64,000 bases of DNA from G965279355 sp965279355 (lineage in GTDB: Bacteria > Pseudomonadota > Alphaproteobacteria > CACIAM-22H2): positions 1,488,001-1,552,000 of the forward strand of contig OZ257155.1 in the NCBI GenBank assembly GCA_965279355.1. The letters run 5' to 3'. The notes under the pieces were generated by a model, which ran no database searches, had not been told where the DNA came from, and saw only the letters and a program-made list of their open reading frames with translations. Numbering within the stretch: the stretch's first letter is position 1; each line of letters opens with the position of its first letter. The position numbers and the translations under genes are program-made. This document shows, in pieces, positions 46,702 through 54,848 of this stretch.

Positions 46702-46773
46702 GTCCACCCCGCGCTTGACGCGGGGTCCATGGTCGCGGCGGCACGATGGACCCCGCGTCAAGCGCAAGGTGAC
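46702..46773. repeat. REP-like palindromic element 2
   Basis: Perfect 20-bp arms GCGCTTGACGCGGGGTCCAT (46711-46730) and their reverse complement (46746-46765) with a 15-nt loop. Flanking GTCCACCCC and AAGGTGAC resemble the ends of the elements at 33.4 and 58.3 kb. Confidence 0.75.
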
Positions 46774-46809
46774 GTTATGTATTGTGCGCAAACAGCGGCG
46801 AAAGCTAGG

Positions 46810-46896
46810 GCGCTGGAAAATTCCGCCCGCGACATTTCGATTTCCCTTGAAATGTCCAGCGCGCTCCATTACTTCCATGATCGTCGAAATATGGAA
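46810..46896. promoter_or_regulatory. Nested dyads in the ars promoter
   Basis: Three inverted repeats precede arsR. The pair GCGCTGGA (46810) and TCCAGCGC (46855) encloses GACATTTC (46831) and GAAATGTC (46849). Closer to the gene, TTCCAT-N12-ATGGAA (46873-46896) ends 5 nt before the arsR start. ArsR-type repressors bind AT-rich dyads in such positions. A TTGAAA (-35-like) lies within the inner repeat. Confidence 0.55.
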
Positions 46897-46901
46897 TCAT
46901 T

Positions 46902-47258
46902 ATGAAACCCACCGAAGTCACCGCGGCACTCGCCGCTCTTGCGCAGGAAACCCGGCTCGCCCTCTACCGGCGGCTGGTCCAGGCGGGGCCGCAGGGCGCT
47001 GCGGCGGGAACCCTGAGCGAGAAGCTCGACGTGCCCGCCTCGTCCCTGTCCTTCCATCTGGCGCAGCTCCGGCATGCGGGACTGATCACGCAGCGCCGTC
47101 TGGGGCGTCAGCTTTTCTACGCCGCGGATTTCCAGGCGATGAACGGCCTGATGGCCTATCTCACCGAAAACTGCTGCGGCGGTCAGGATTGCGCGCCCGC
47201 GTGCAAGCCGTCCGCCGTCGCGCAACCCACCACATCCCCAAGGAGAGTCCGCAAATGA
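46902..47258 (+). CDS. arsR: ArsR-family arsenite-responsive repressor
   Basis: A 118-residue winged-helix repressor. The DNA-recognition helix is VPASSLSFHLAQLRHAGLI. Trivalent-arsenic ligands are not in the usual helix but at the C-terminus: C91, C92, C97 and C101 in ENCCGGQDCAPAC. This matches the Acidithiobacillus ferrooxidans ArsR type. It begins the operon arsR-arsI-arsC-aqpS, and its stop overlaps the arsI start (ATGA). Confidence 0.92.
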   Translation: MKPTEVTAALAALAQETRLALYRRLVQAGPQGAAAGTLSEKLDVPASSLSFHLAQLRHAGLITQRRLGRQLFYAADFQAMNGLMAYLTENCCGGQDCAPACKPSAVAQPTTSPRRVRK

Positions 47259-47734
47259 AGCGCCTGCATGTTCATGTCAGCGTCGACGACATCGAGAAGT
47301 CCGTCGCCTTTTATTCGGTGCTGTTCGCAACCGAGCCGACCGTCATCGAGAACGATTACGCGAAATGGATGCTCGACGATCCGCGAGTCAATTTCGCCAT
47401 CTCGAAGCGCGGCGAAGTCTCGGGCGTGCAGCATCTCGGCATCCAGGTCGAGAACGCCGAGGAACTGGCCGAAGTCTATGACCGGCTGAAGCGCGCCGAA
47501 CGTCCCGTCGTCGAGGAAAAGGCCACGACCTGCTGCTATGCCCATTCGGACAAGCAGTGGATCGCGGATCCGCAGGGGATCGCGTGGGAGACGTTCCACA
47601 CCCATGGCAGCGCCACGGTCTATGGCGAGAGCGCGGCGCTCGGGGAACTGCAACAGGCGAGCGGAAAGATCTGCTGCGAGCCGAAGCTGAATACGAAGCC
47701 GGAGGCCGCCAAGGCCGGTTGCTGCGCCGCATGA
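47255..47734 (+). CDS. arsI: ArsI/CadI-type VOC metalloenzyme (C-As lyase)
   Basis: A 159-residue vicinal-oxygen-chelate protein. ArsI cleaves the carbon-arsenic bond of methylarsenite using Fe(II) and oxygen. The expected residues are present: H5 (RLHVHV), H60 (VQHLGIQ) and E112 (WETF) for the metal, and the vicinal cysteine pair C93-C94 (TTCCYAHSDK) for arsenic. Two further Cys pairs lie in the tail (140-141, 156-157). Both ends overlap the neighbours by 4 nt. A heavy-metal-binding role without lyase activity is the alternative. Confidence 0.85.
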   Translation: MKRLHVHVSVDDIEKSVAFYSVLFATEPTVIENDYAKWMLDDPRVNFAISKRGEVSGVQHLGIQVENAEELAEVYDRLKRAERPVVEEKATTCCYAHSDKQWIADPQGIAWETFHTHGSATVYGESAALGELQQASGKICCEPKLNTKPEAAKAGCCAA

Positions 47735-48255
47735 CCGACAAAACCTTCAACGTCCTGTTTCTCTGCACCGGCAATTCGGCGCGGAGCATCCTTGCGGAAT
47801 CTCTGCTGAACCATTGGGGCAACGGCCGCTTCCGCGGCTACAGCGCCGGCAGTTTCCCCAAAGGCGCAGTGCATCCGCTGTCGCTGGAACTGCTGCAATC
47901 CGTCGGCCTGCCGGTCGAAGGGCTGCGCAGCAAAAGCTGGGATGAATTCGCGGCACCTGGCGCGCCGGTGATGGATTTCGTGTTCACGGTCTGCGATCAG
48001 GCCGCCGGCGAAACCTGTCCCTTCTGGCCCGGCAGTCCCGTCACCGCGCATTGGGGCATCCCCGATCCGGCGGCGGCCGAAGGAACCGACGCGCAGCGCC
48101 GCAAGGCGTTTCATGACGCGCTGGCGGCCATGCAGCACCGCATCAAGCTCTTCGTCAGCCTGCCGATAGACAAGCTCGACAAGATGGCGCTGAAGAAGAA
48201 AGCGGATGACATCGGTCGCCTGGGCCAAGGCGAAGCAACGGACCGCGCTTCGTGA
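47731..48255 (+). CDS. arsC: Arsenate reductase, low-molecular-weight phosphatase type
   Basis: A 174-residue LMW-protein-tyrosine-phosphatase-fold arsenate reductase. The P-loop C12-TGNSA-R18 starts the catalytic loop. Later cysteines in TVCDQAAGETCPFWPG fit the thioredoxin- or glutathione-coupled relay of rhizobial ArsC proteins. It converts arsenate to arsenite for export. It overlaps arsI by 4 nt and aqpS by 4 nt (GTGA). Confidence 0.9.
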   Translation: MTDKTFNVLFLCTGNSARSILAESLLNHWGNGRFRGYSAGSFPKGAVHPLSLELLQSVGLPVEGLRSKSWDEFAAPGAPVMDFVFTVCDQAAGETCPFWPGSPVTAHWGIPDPAAAEGTDAQRRKAFHDALAAMQHRIKLFVSLPIDKLDKMALKKKADDIGRLGQGEATDRAS

Positions 48256-48959
48256 CGCCGGACGCCGGGACTACACTGGTCAAGCCTGCGTCCCAGACGC
48301 AGGACCCCACGGCCACCGATGTCGCGCTTTTCGAGTTCGTCGCGACCGCCCTGCTGCTGATTGCCGTCGTCGGCTCCGGCATCATGGCCGAGAGGCTAAG
48401 CGGCGGTAACACGGCGCTGGCGCTGCTGGCGAATGCCATCGCCACCGGCGGCGCCCTCGTCGCGCTGATCCTCGCCTTCGGGCCGCAATCCGGCGCGCAT
48501 ATGAACCCGGTCGTCACGCTGGCGTCGGTATTCACCGACTCCCTGAGCTGGCGGCTGGCGTCGGTGTACCTGCTGGCGCAGGTCGCCGGCGGCATTACTG
48601 GCGTGTGGCTCACGCACCTGATGTTCGATCTGCCGATCCTGCAAACCAGCCAGCATGTCCGAACCGGCATCGGCCAGTGGACCGGCGAGATCGTCGCGAC
48701 ACTCGGCCTGCTCTTCACCATCTGGGGCTGCCGCGCCCGCCGCGAACCTGTCACCGCCTTCGCCGTTGCGGCCTACATCACCGGCGCCTACTGGTTCACC
48801 TCGTCGACATCCTTCGCCAACCCGGCGGTGACGATCGCGCGTTCGCTCAGCGACACCTTCGCCGGAATTTATCCCGGCGATACGCCCGCCTTCATCCTGG
48901 CGCAACTGGCCGCCCTCGTTCTCGCGCTGCCGCTTCTGCGGCGGATGAAACCCAAATAA
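48252..48959 (+). CDS. aqpS: Aquaglyceroporin, AqpS-like arsenite channel
   Basis: A 235-residue MIP-family channel with six membrane helices. The pore half-helices carry NPV (85-87, in GAHMNPVVTL) and NPA (190-192, in FANPAVTIARS) with the selectivity arginine R197. In Sinorhizobium the ars operon has AqpS in place of an ArsB/Acr3 pump and lets arsenite leave down its gradient. The same logic applies here. The GTG start overlaps the arsC stop (GTGA). A bidirectional hairpin terminator follows. Confidence 0.88.
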   Translation: MTPDAGTTLVKPASQTQDPTATDVALFEFVATALLLIAVVGSGIMAERLSGGNTALALLANAIATGGALVALILAFGPQSGAHMNPVVTLASVFTDSLSWRLASVYLLAQVAGGITGVWLTHLMFDLPILQTSQHVRTGIGQWTGEIVATLGLLFTIWGCRARREPVTAFAVAAYITGAYWFTSSTSFANPAVTIARSLSDTFAGIYPGDTPAFILAQLAALVLALPLLRRMKPK

Positions 48960-48960
48960 G

Positions 48961-48990
48961 AAAGGCCCGGTCGTGAGACCGGGCCCTTCT
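48961..48990. terminator. Bidirectional terminator between aqpS and mmsA
   Basis: Stem GGCCCGGTC-GTGA-GACCGGGCC with CTTCTC on the plus side and TTTCTTATTT on the minus side. It separates two convergent genes. Confidence 0.75.
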
Positions 48991-49012
48991 CATTGCGAAC
49001 GGCGCCGACGCG

Positions 49013-50509
49013 TTACTTCATCGTCGGCATCACGAACTCGGCGCCCTTGCGGATGCCGGTCGGCCAGCGGCCGGTCATGGTCTTGAGGCGGGTGTAGAAT
49101 CGCACGCCTTCCATGCCGTGCACCGACATGTCACCGAACAGCGAGCGCTTCCAGCCGCCGAAGCTGTGGAAGGCCATCGGAACCGGGATCGGCACATTAA
49201 TGCCCACCATGCCGACCTTGATCGAATGCGCGAACTCGCGGGCGGTGTCGCCGTCGCGGGTGAAGATCGAGGTGCCGTTGCCGAACTCATGCTCGTTGAT
49301 CAGCTTCGCCGCCGCGTCGTAGGTCGGCGCGCGAACGACGGAGAGCACGGGCCCGAAGATCTCTTCCTTGTAGATCTTCATGTCGGGGGTGACGTTGTCG
49401 AACAGCGTGCCGCCGATGAAGTAGCCCTTCTCATAGCCCTGCAGCTTCAGGCCACGCCCGTCGACGACGAGCTTGGCGCCTTCCTTCACGCCCTGGTCGA
49501 CATAGCCGGACACTTTCTCCAGGTGCTGTTTGGTGACCAGGGGGCCCATCTCGGCTTCCGGGTCGGTACCGGGACCGACCTTGAGGGCGCGCACCATCGG
49601 CGCCAGCTTGTCGACCAGCTTGTCGGCGACATTACCAACGGTGACGGCGACCGAGATCGCCATGCAGCGCTCGCCGGCCGAACCGTAGGCGGCACCCATG
49701 AGGGCGTCGGCGGTCTGGTCGAGATCGGCATCGGGCATCACCACCATGTGGTTCTTGGCCCCACCCAGCGCCTGCACCCGCTTACCGGCGGCGGCACCGG
49801 TCTGATAGATGTATTCGGCGATCGGCGTCGAGCCGACGAAGCTGATCGCGGCGATCTTGGGGCTGTGCAGCAGCGCATCGACCGCTTCCTTGTCGCCGTG
49901 CACCACGTTGAACACGCCATCCGGCAGGCCCGCATCTTTAAGCAGCTCCGCCATGCGGATGCTGGCCGACGGGTCGCGCTCCGAGGGCTTCAGGACGAAG
50001 GTGTTGCCGCAGGCGAGCGCCACGGGGAACATCCACATCGGCACCATGACCGGGAAGTTGAACGGCGTGATGCCGGCAACGACGCCCAGCGACTGGCGCA
50101 CCGACCAGCTGTCGATGTTGCGGCCGACGTTTTCCGTCATGTCGCCGCGCAGCAGATGCGGAATGCCGCAGGCGAATTCGGCGACTTCGAGGCCGCGCTG
50201 CACTTCGCCCTTGGCGTCGGAGAACACCTTGCCGTGCTCGGCGGTGATGATCTTCGCAAGATCGTCAGAATATTTCTCGACCAGGTCGCGGAAGCGGAAC
50301 ATGACGCGGGCGCGGACCAGCGGCGGGGTTTCCGACCAGGCGGGATAGGCCTTCTCGGCCGCATCAATCGCAGCGTTGACTTCGGCGGTGCTCGACAGCA
50401 CGACCTGCTTGGCGCGCTCGCCCAAGGCCGGGTTGAAGACGTCGCCGAGCTTGCCGCTCTTCGAGGCGACGAGGGTGTTGTTAATCCAGTTCTGAATCTG
50501 CGCGCTCAT
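49013..50509 (-). CDS. mmsA: Methylmalonate-semialdehyde dehydrogenase (CoA-acylating)
   Basis: MmsA oxidises methylmalonate semialdehyde to propionyl-CoA in valine and inositol breakdown. The 498 residues begin MSAQIQNWINNTLVASKSGK. Motifs are GVVAGITPFNFPVMVPMWM, the catalytic C282 in GSAGERCMAISV, and the C-terminal FTRDGDTAREFAHSIKVGMVG. The glutamate of ordinary aldehyde dehydrogenases is replaced as usual in CoA-acylating members. It is divergent from hpaH, with a striking 12-bp dyad between them. Confidence 0.95.
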   Translation of the reverse strand: MSAQIQNWINNTLVASKSGKLGDVFNPALGERAKQVVLSSTAEVNAAIDAAEKAYPAWSETPPLVRARVMFRFRDLVEKYSDDLAKIITAEHGKVFSDAKGEVQRGLEVAEFACGIPHLLRGDMTENVGRNIDSWSVRQSLGVVAGITPFNFPVMVPMWMFPVALACGNTFVLKPSERDPSASIRMAELLKDAGLPDGVFNVVHGDKEAVDALLHSPKIAAISFVGSTPIAEYIYQTGAAAGKRVQALGGAKNHMVVMPDADLDQTADALMGAAYGSAGERCMAISVAVTVGNVADKLVDKLAPMVRALKVGPGTDPEAEMGPLVTKQHLEKVSGYVDQGVKEGAKLVVDGRGLKLQGYEKGYFIGGTLFDNVTPDMKIYKEEIFGPVLSVVRAPTYDAAAKLINEHEFGNGTSIFTRDGDTAREFAHSIKVGMVGINVPIPVPMAFHSFGGWKRSLFGDMSVHGMEGVRFYTRLKTMTGRWPTGIRKGAEFVMPTMK

Positions 50510-50698
50510 CGAAAGCCTTTCCTCCGCGGTTCCCGGCCCTTCCCCGCGGACAGTCCGCAAGGGGGCGGGAGACCTCGTCTCCCGTTAACACCAGTGTCTT
50601 CATCGCAAACACCCGAAGGCAACCGTTAGACCGGCCTTTTAAGAGGCCGGCAGCCCTCGGCTTGGCCCGGAAGATATGTTAGATCAGGCCCCTTCCGG

Positions 50699-50741
50699 TT
50701 GGGACCGAAAATTGGGCATCAGGCCTAGATTTCGGTCCCAA
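50699..50741. promoter_or_regulatory. Perfect 12-bp inverted repeat upstream of hpaH
   Basis: TTGGGACCGAAA and TTTCGGTCCCAA are separated by 19 nt in the mmsA/hpaH divergent gap. Centre-to-centre spacing is 31 nt, about three helical turns. It lies 51 nt upstream of the hpaH start and is likely an operator or a structured leader. Confidence 0.65.
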
Positions 50742-50791
50742 ATTGATCAATAACCGCCGCCGGACGACACAATCAACCTAAGGGACGCTTA

Positions 50792-51574
50792 ATGCTCTCC
50801 GATGCCGAACGCAGCAAAGCCGCTGATATCCTCATGCAGGCAGAAAAGGATCGGAAGCCGGCCCTGCAGCTTTCGAAGACCTACCCGAACATCCAGATTG
50901 AGGATTCCTACGCGATCTCCAGCGAAGTGACACGGCGCAAGATCGCCGGCGGCGCCAAGCTGATCGGCCACAAGATCGGCCTGACCTCCAAGGCCATGCA
51001 GCAGTCCTCGCAGATCGACGAGCCGGATTACGGCCACCTGCTCGACAACATGCTGGTCGCCGACGGCGCCAAAGTAAACCACGCCGACTATTGCGTGCCG
51101 CGCGTCGAGATGGAACTGGTCTTCGTGCTGGGCAAGCCGCTGAAAGGCCCCGGCATCGGGCTGCTGGAAGTGCTGCGCGCCACCGAATACGTCGTCCCGT
51201 CGATCGAGATCATCGACGCCCGCGTGCAGAATCCGCGCAAGATCACCGACACCGTGGCCGACAACGGCGCCGCGGCCGGCATCGTTATCGGCGGCCGCCC
51301 GGTCGGCCCTAACGACGTCGACCTCCGCTGGATCGGCGGCGCGATGTACCGCAATTCCGAGATCGAAGAGACCGGCCTGTCCTGCGGCGTGCTCGGCCAT
51401 CCCGCCCTCGGCATCGCCTGGCTCGCCAACAAGGTCGGCCGCTTCGGCACCGTGCTCGAACCCGGCCATATGATGCTGTCGGGCTCGTTCATCCGTCCGG
51501 TCTGGGCGAACAAGGGCGACACGCTGCATGCCGATTTCGGCCCGCTCGGCTCCGTCGCCGTTCAGTTCATTTAA
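50792..51574 (+). CDS. hpaH: 2-oxo-hept-4-ene-1,7-dioate hydratase (HpaH/MhpD family)
   Basis: A 260-residue hydratase of the fumarylacetoacetase-like fold that adds water to 2-oxo-hept-4-enedioate in homoprotocatechuate breakdown. Metal-site region is YCVPRVEMELVFVLGKPL, followed by PSIEIIDARVQNPRKITDTVADN. It is upstream of hpaI by 28 nt, the usual order of the lower pathway. The ring-cleavage enzymes (HpaD etc.) are not nearby. Related 2-hydroxypenta-2,4-dienoate hydratases are an alternative. Confidence 0.88.
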   Translation: MLSDAERSKAADILMQAEKDRKPALQLSKTYPNIQIEDSYAISSEVTRRKIAGGAKLIGHKIGLTSKAMQQSSQIDEPDYGHLLDNMLVADGAKVNHADYCVPRVEMELVFVLGKPLKGPGIGLLEVLRATEYVVPSIEIIDARVQNPRKITDTVADNGAAAGIVIGGRPVGPNDVDLRWIGGAMYRNSEIEETGLSCGVLGHPALGIAWLANKVGRFGTVLEPGHMMLSGSFIRPVWANKGDTLHADFGPLGSVAVQFI

Positions 51575-51602
51575 GCTGGCAGTTCATCTGAGAGGAACGC
51601 GT

Positions 51603-52370
51603 ATGTACGAGTTCGAGAAGAACGCTTTCAAGGCGGCGCTGAAGGAACGCAAGCTGCAGATCGGGTTGTGGAGCAGCCTGTGCAGCAACATCGCGGCGGA
51701 GATCATCGCCTATAGCGGCTTTGACTGGATCCTGCTCGACACCGAGCATTCGCCCAACGACGTGCCGAGCATCCTGTCCCAGTTGCAGGCCGTCGCGAAA
51801 GGCACTGCCGCACCCGTGGTGCGGCCGTACTGGAACGACATGGTCCTGTTCAAGCGCCTGCTCGATGTCGGCGCGCAGTCGATGCTGGTGCCGTATGTGC
51901 AAACCCCGGCCGAAGCAAAACGCGCCGTCGAAGCCACGCGCTATCCGCCGGCCGGCATCCGCGGCGTCACCGCCACCGGCCGCGCCAGCAAATACGGGCG
52001 CGTCACCGACTATCTGAAGAAGGCGAACGAGGAAATCTGTCTTCTGGTGCAGGTCGAAACCAGGACCGCGATGGACCAGCTTGAGGCCATCGCCAATGTC
52101 GAGGGCATCGATGGCGTGTTCATCGGCCCCGCCGATCTCGCGGCCTCGTTCGGCCATATCGGCAACCCGGCTCAGCCCGACGTGCAGAAGGCGATTCAGG
52201 ATATGGGCCAACGCCTGAAGAAGATCGGCAAGTCGGCCGGCATCCTGACCGCCAACGAGGACGAGGCCCGCCGCTACATCGAGTGGGGCTACAACTTCGT
52301 CGCCGTCGGCGCCGACCTTGGCATCCTCGCCAAGGGCGCGGATATGCTGGCGAAGAAGTTCAAGGGCTGA
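51603..52370 (+). CDS. hpaI: 4-hydroxy-2-oxo-heptane-1,7-dioate aldolase (HpaI)
   Basis: A class II pyruvate aldolase of 255 residues that splits the hydrated intermediate into pyruvate and succinate semialdehyde. Catalytic and metal residues match E. coli HpaI with a small offset: H49 (LLDTEHS), R74, Q150/E152 (LVQVETRTA) and D179 (IGPADLA). It follows hpaH, and a perfect terminator hairpin ends the operon. Confidence 0.92.
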   Translation: MYEFEKNAFKAALKERKLQIGLWSSLCSNIAAEIIAYSGFDWILLDTEHSPNDVPSILSQLQAVAKGTAAPVVRPYWNDMVLFKRLLDVGAQSMLVPYVQTPAEAKRAVEATRYPPAGIRGVTATGRASKYGRVTDYLKKANEEICLLVQVETRTAMDQLEAIANVEGIDGVFIGPADLAASFGHIGNPAQPDVQKAIQDMGQRLKKIGKSAGILTANEDEARRYIEWGYNFVAVGADLGILAKGADMLAKKFKG

Positions 52371-52381
52371 ACTTTACGATC

Positions 52382-52415
52382 AAACAGCGGCAGCAAAGGC
52401 AAGCTGCCGCTGTTT
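52382..52415. terminator. Bidirectional terminator after hpaI
   Basis: Perfect 13-bp inverted repeat AAACAGCGGCAGC-N8-GCTGCCGCTGTTT between hpaI and the convergent tetR gene, with short T/A runs on both sides. Confidence 0.75.
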
Positions 52416-53061
52416 ATCGTTTCTTGACCTCAAGTCCGTCAGCCGCGATGCGCATCATCCGCTCCAGCCCGCGCAACCCAATCGCCGGCTTCGGATTCTT
52501 CCCCGAGAGCCAGCGCCGGATTTCCGCCTGGAAGACTCCGAACAGGAACTGCGCGACCGTCGTGTCGGTTTCGCGGGACCGGATCGTGCCGCGCCGTCTT
52601 GCCTCGCGGACCAGCGTCGCGACGCCCTTGATCAGAACCTCGCGATCCTGCAGCAGCCGCTCCGCCTGCGTGCCTGACGTATAGAACGTCAGTTCGCGCA
52701 GGACATAGCGCGAGAACTCCGGCTCCGTCGCAAAGAGCCGGTAGATCGGCTCGAAATAGGTCACCAGATCGCCAACGAACGATCCGGACGAACGCGGATC
52801 CTTGGCCAGAACGGAGCCCAGAATCGCCTGCTCGTCGTTGAACACAAGGAACAGCAGGTCGCGCTTGTCCGACGCGTAGTTGAACAGCGTGCCGACCGAG
52901 ACATCAGCGCGCCGCGCGATCTCCCGCATCGTGGCATCGTCGTAGCCCTTGAGCAGAAAAAGCGCCCGCGCCGCGGTCTTGATGCGGCGAAGCTTGTCCT
53001 CGCGGTTGCGGACGCGGCGGCCGGGCGGAGCGCTGGCCTTTGTGGTTCGAGATCGCGGCAT
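52414..53061 (-). CDS. TetR-family regulator next to Rieske oxygenase
   Basis: A 215-residue TetR-type regulator. A basic tail precedes the helix-turn-helix (TMREIARRADVSVGTLFNYASDKRDLL). It is divergent from a Rieske oxygenase gene, and the 121-nt gap contains the TTGAAC-AC-GTTCAA dyad. It likely represses itself and the oxygenase until an aromatic effector is present. Confidence 0.87.
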   Translation of the reverse strand: MPRSRTTKASAPPGRRVRNREDKLRRIKTAARALFLLKGYDDATMREIARRADVSVGTLFNYASDKRDLLFLVFNDEQAILGSVLAKDPRSSGSFVGDLVTYFEPIYRLFATEPEFSRYVLRELTFYTSGTQAERLLQDREVLIKGVATLVREARRRGTIRSRETDTTVAQFLFGVFQAEIRRWLSGKNPKPAIGLRGLERMMRIAADGLEVKKR

Positions 53062-53120
53062 GAGGCTTCTCCTTAGGGGAAAAGCCCAGCCGACTCAATG
53101 AGGCCCGCGACCTTGTAAAC

Positions 53121-53134
53121 TTGAACACGTTCAA
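53121..53134. promoter_or_regulatory. TetR operator candidate TTGAAC-AC-GTTCAA
   Basis: A 6-bp inverted repeat with 2-nt centre in the tetR/oxygenase divergent gap. The left arm also resembles a -35 hexamer, so a bound repressor would block transcription. Confidence 0.55.
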
Positions 53135-53182
53135 TTATTATCAGACCGATAAGCCGCTCCATCGCGGCGCCGGGAGGAAACG

Positions 53183-54352
53183 ATGTCAGCCAAGCGCTAC
53201 CCGATCGATATCGCCACGACCAAACCCGGCACGCCGGGCGGCATCTTCATGCGCCAGTTCTGGCATGTGGTCAGCCGCAGCGACGACCTGCTGCCGGGGA
53301 AGGCGGTGCCGCTGCGCATCATGAACGAGGAATTCACCCTCTTCCGCGGCGAAAGCGGCAGGGCGCAGGTGATCCCGATGCGCTGCCCGCATCGCGGCGC
53401 GCAGATGTTTCTCGGCTGGGTCGAGGGCGACGATATCCGCTGCGTCTATCACGGCTGGAAATTCAACTGCGCGGGACAGTGCGTCGAGCAGCCCGCCGAG
53501 GAGCCCGGCCACGAAAAGGACGTGCAGATGCGGATCTATCCGACCGCGGAAGCCTTCGGCCTGATCTATGCCTATTTCGGCGAGGGCGAGGCGCCCGCCT
53601 TCCCGCCCTATCCGGAATCCCATGGCGAGGGTTTTATCGAGGCATGGCCGATCGACCATGTGCCCTGCAATTATCTGCAGTCCTTCGAGAACACCATGGA
53701 CGAGGTGCACGTCGCGTTCACCCACGCACCCGGCGGCTCGCATTCCCTCCTGTCGAAGAATCTCCCCGTCATCACCGCCGAGGAAACCGACTGGGGCATG
53801 ATGCGCCACGGCACCCGTGCCGACGGCGCGGTGCGCCACACGCTGCACTACGCGCCCAATGTCGTGCGCGTGATCATCCCGCCGCTGTCCGGCATGGACG
53901 GTGTCGGAGGCTGGCCGGAGATCACCTTCCACTTCACACCGGTCGATGACGAGAATCACATCTGGTACATCACAACCAAGGTGCGGATCGGCGGCAAGGA
54001 GCTCGAGATCTACAAACAGAAGCGCCACGAGTTCCATAAGCAGCGCGAAGCGGCGGGCCCCGCCATCGATCTCGTGAAGGATATCTGGGCGGGCAAGCTC
54101 GCCTATGCCGACGTGCGCCATCCCGAGCTCGCCATCGTGCAGGACATCGCGGTGCAGGCCGGCCAGGGCCGGATCGAGGATCGCGAGAACGAACACCTGG
54201 GACGCTCTGACCGCGCCATCGTCCTGTGGCGCCGCATCCTGGTGCGAGAGCTGACGGCCATCGCCGAAGGCAAGCCGCAGAAGAAATGGAAGCGCGCACC
54301 GGATGACGTGATCCCGGTGGCGGGGATCAAGCTACCCTCGGCGGCGGAATAA
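53183..54352 (+). CDS. Rieske non-heme iron oxygenase, phthalate/vanillate-type alpha subunit
   Basis: A 389-residue oxygenase component. The Rieske cluster ligands are C68-x-H70 and C87-x2-H90 (RCPHRGAQM and CVYHGWKF). The mononuclear iron site is D173/H176/H181 within the ENTMDEVHVAFTH segment. It resembles phthalate dioxygenase and O-demethylases, which use a separate reductase; none is adjacent. Start at ATG 53183 after GGGAGGAAACG. The substrate is unknown but is probably an aromatic acid. Confidence 0.9.
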   Translation: MSAKRYPIDIATTKPGTPGGIFMRQFWHVVSRSDDLLPGKAVPLRIMNEEFTLFRGESGRAQVIPMRCPHRGAQMFLGWVEGDDIRCVYHGWKFNCAGQCVEQPAEEPGHEKDVQMRIYPTAEAFGLIYAYFGEGEAPAFPPYPESHGEGFIEAWPIDHVPCNYLQSFENTMDEVHVAFTHAPGGSHSLLSKNLPVITAEETDWGMMRHGTRADGAVRHTLHYAPNVVRVIIPPLSGMDGVGGWPEITFHFTPVDDENHIWYITTKVRIGGKELEIYKQKRHEFHKQREAAGPAIDLVKDIWAGKLAYADVRHPELAIVQDIAVQAGQGRIEDRENEHLGRSDRAIVLWRRILVRELTAIAEGKPQKKWKRAPDDVIPVAGIKLPSAAE

Positions 54353-54354
54353 TC

Positions 54355-54840
54355 TCAGGTGATCCCCGCCTTCTTCAGCACCATCTCTGCTTCTTCCTGC
54401 AGGATCTGATAGCTGAGGCGGCTTTCCCAGACCATCGCGCCGGTTCCGCCGACGAGACACAGCACGCCGATGGTGGAGGCGCCCAGCATGATCAGGCTGG
54501 CAATACTCTCGCCACCGATCTCGTGCAGCACGGTCGAGCCGATCAGATAGGCCAGGGTGCCGATGCCGAACGCGCCGATGGCCGTATAGAACGCGGTCAT
54601 GGTGCGCACGATCAGCAGCACCCGGCGCTGCGCGATGTCGAGCTGGCGGCGCAGGAAGGCCTTCTCACCCGCATCCGCCTTGGCAGAGGCCTCGGCAATC
54701 TTGCCCGCCAGCAGCCGCGCGCGGTCGAGGGCGCGCCCGTAGCGGTTGATGGTTCCCATCAGCAACAGCGACGACGCATTGGTCAGCAGCGCCGGGCCGG
54801 CAATGAAGGACAGGGCTGAGAACGGATCGGCCATCGCCAT
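54355..54840 (-). CDS. DUF2721-family membrane protein
   Basis: A 161-residue protein with a hydrophobic N-terminus (about 8-28), a charged helix INRYGRALDRARLLAGKIAE and a QLDIAQRRVLLIVRTMTAFYTAIGAF segment. Two more membrane helices follow. The layout matches DUF2721, which has no established function. It starts 8 nt after the yajQ stop and may be co-transcribed with it. Confidence 0.75.
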   Translation of the reverse strand: MAMADPFSALSFIAGPALLTNASSLLLMGTINRYGRALDRARLLAGKIAEASAKADAGEKAFLRRQLDIAQRRVLLIVRTMTAFYTAIGAFGIGTLAYLIGSTVLHEIGGESIASLIMLGASTIGVLCLVGGTGAMVWESRLSYQILQEEAEMVLKKAGIT

Positions 54841-54848
54841 CGTGTCGC

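Larger units (their letters stand above)
46545..46901. promoter_or_regulatory. Intergenic region upstream of the ars operon
   Basis: A 357-nt gap between the minus-strand hydrolase and arsR. It contains REP-like element 2 (46702-46773) and then nested inverted repeats in the ars promoter zone, both listed separately. I see nothing coding here. Confidence 0.6.
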
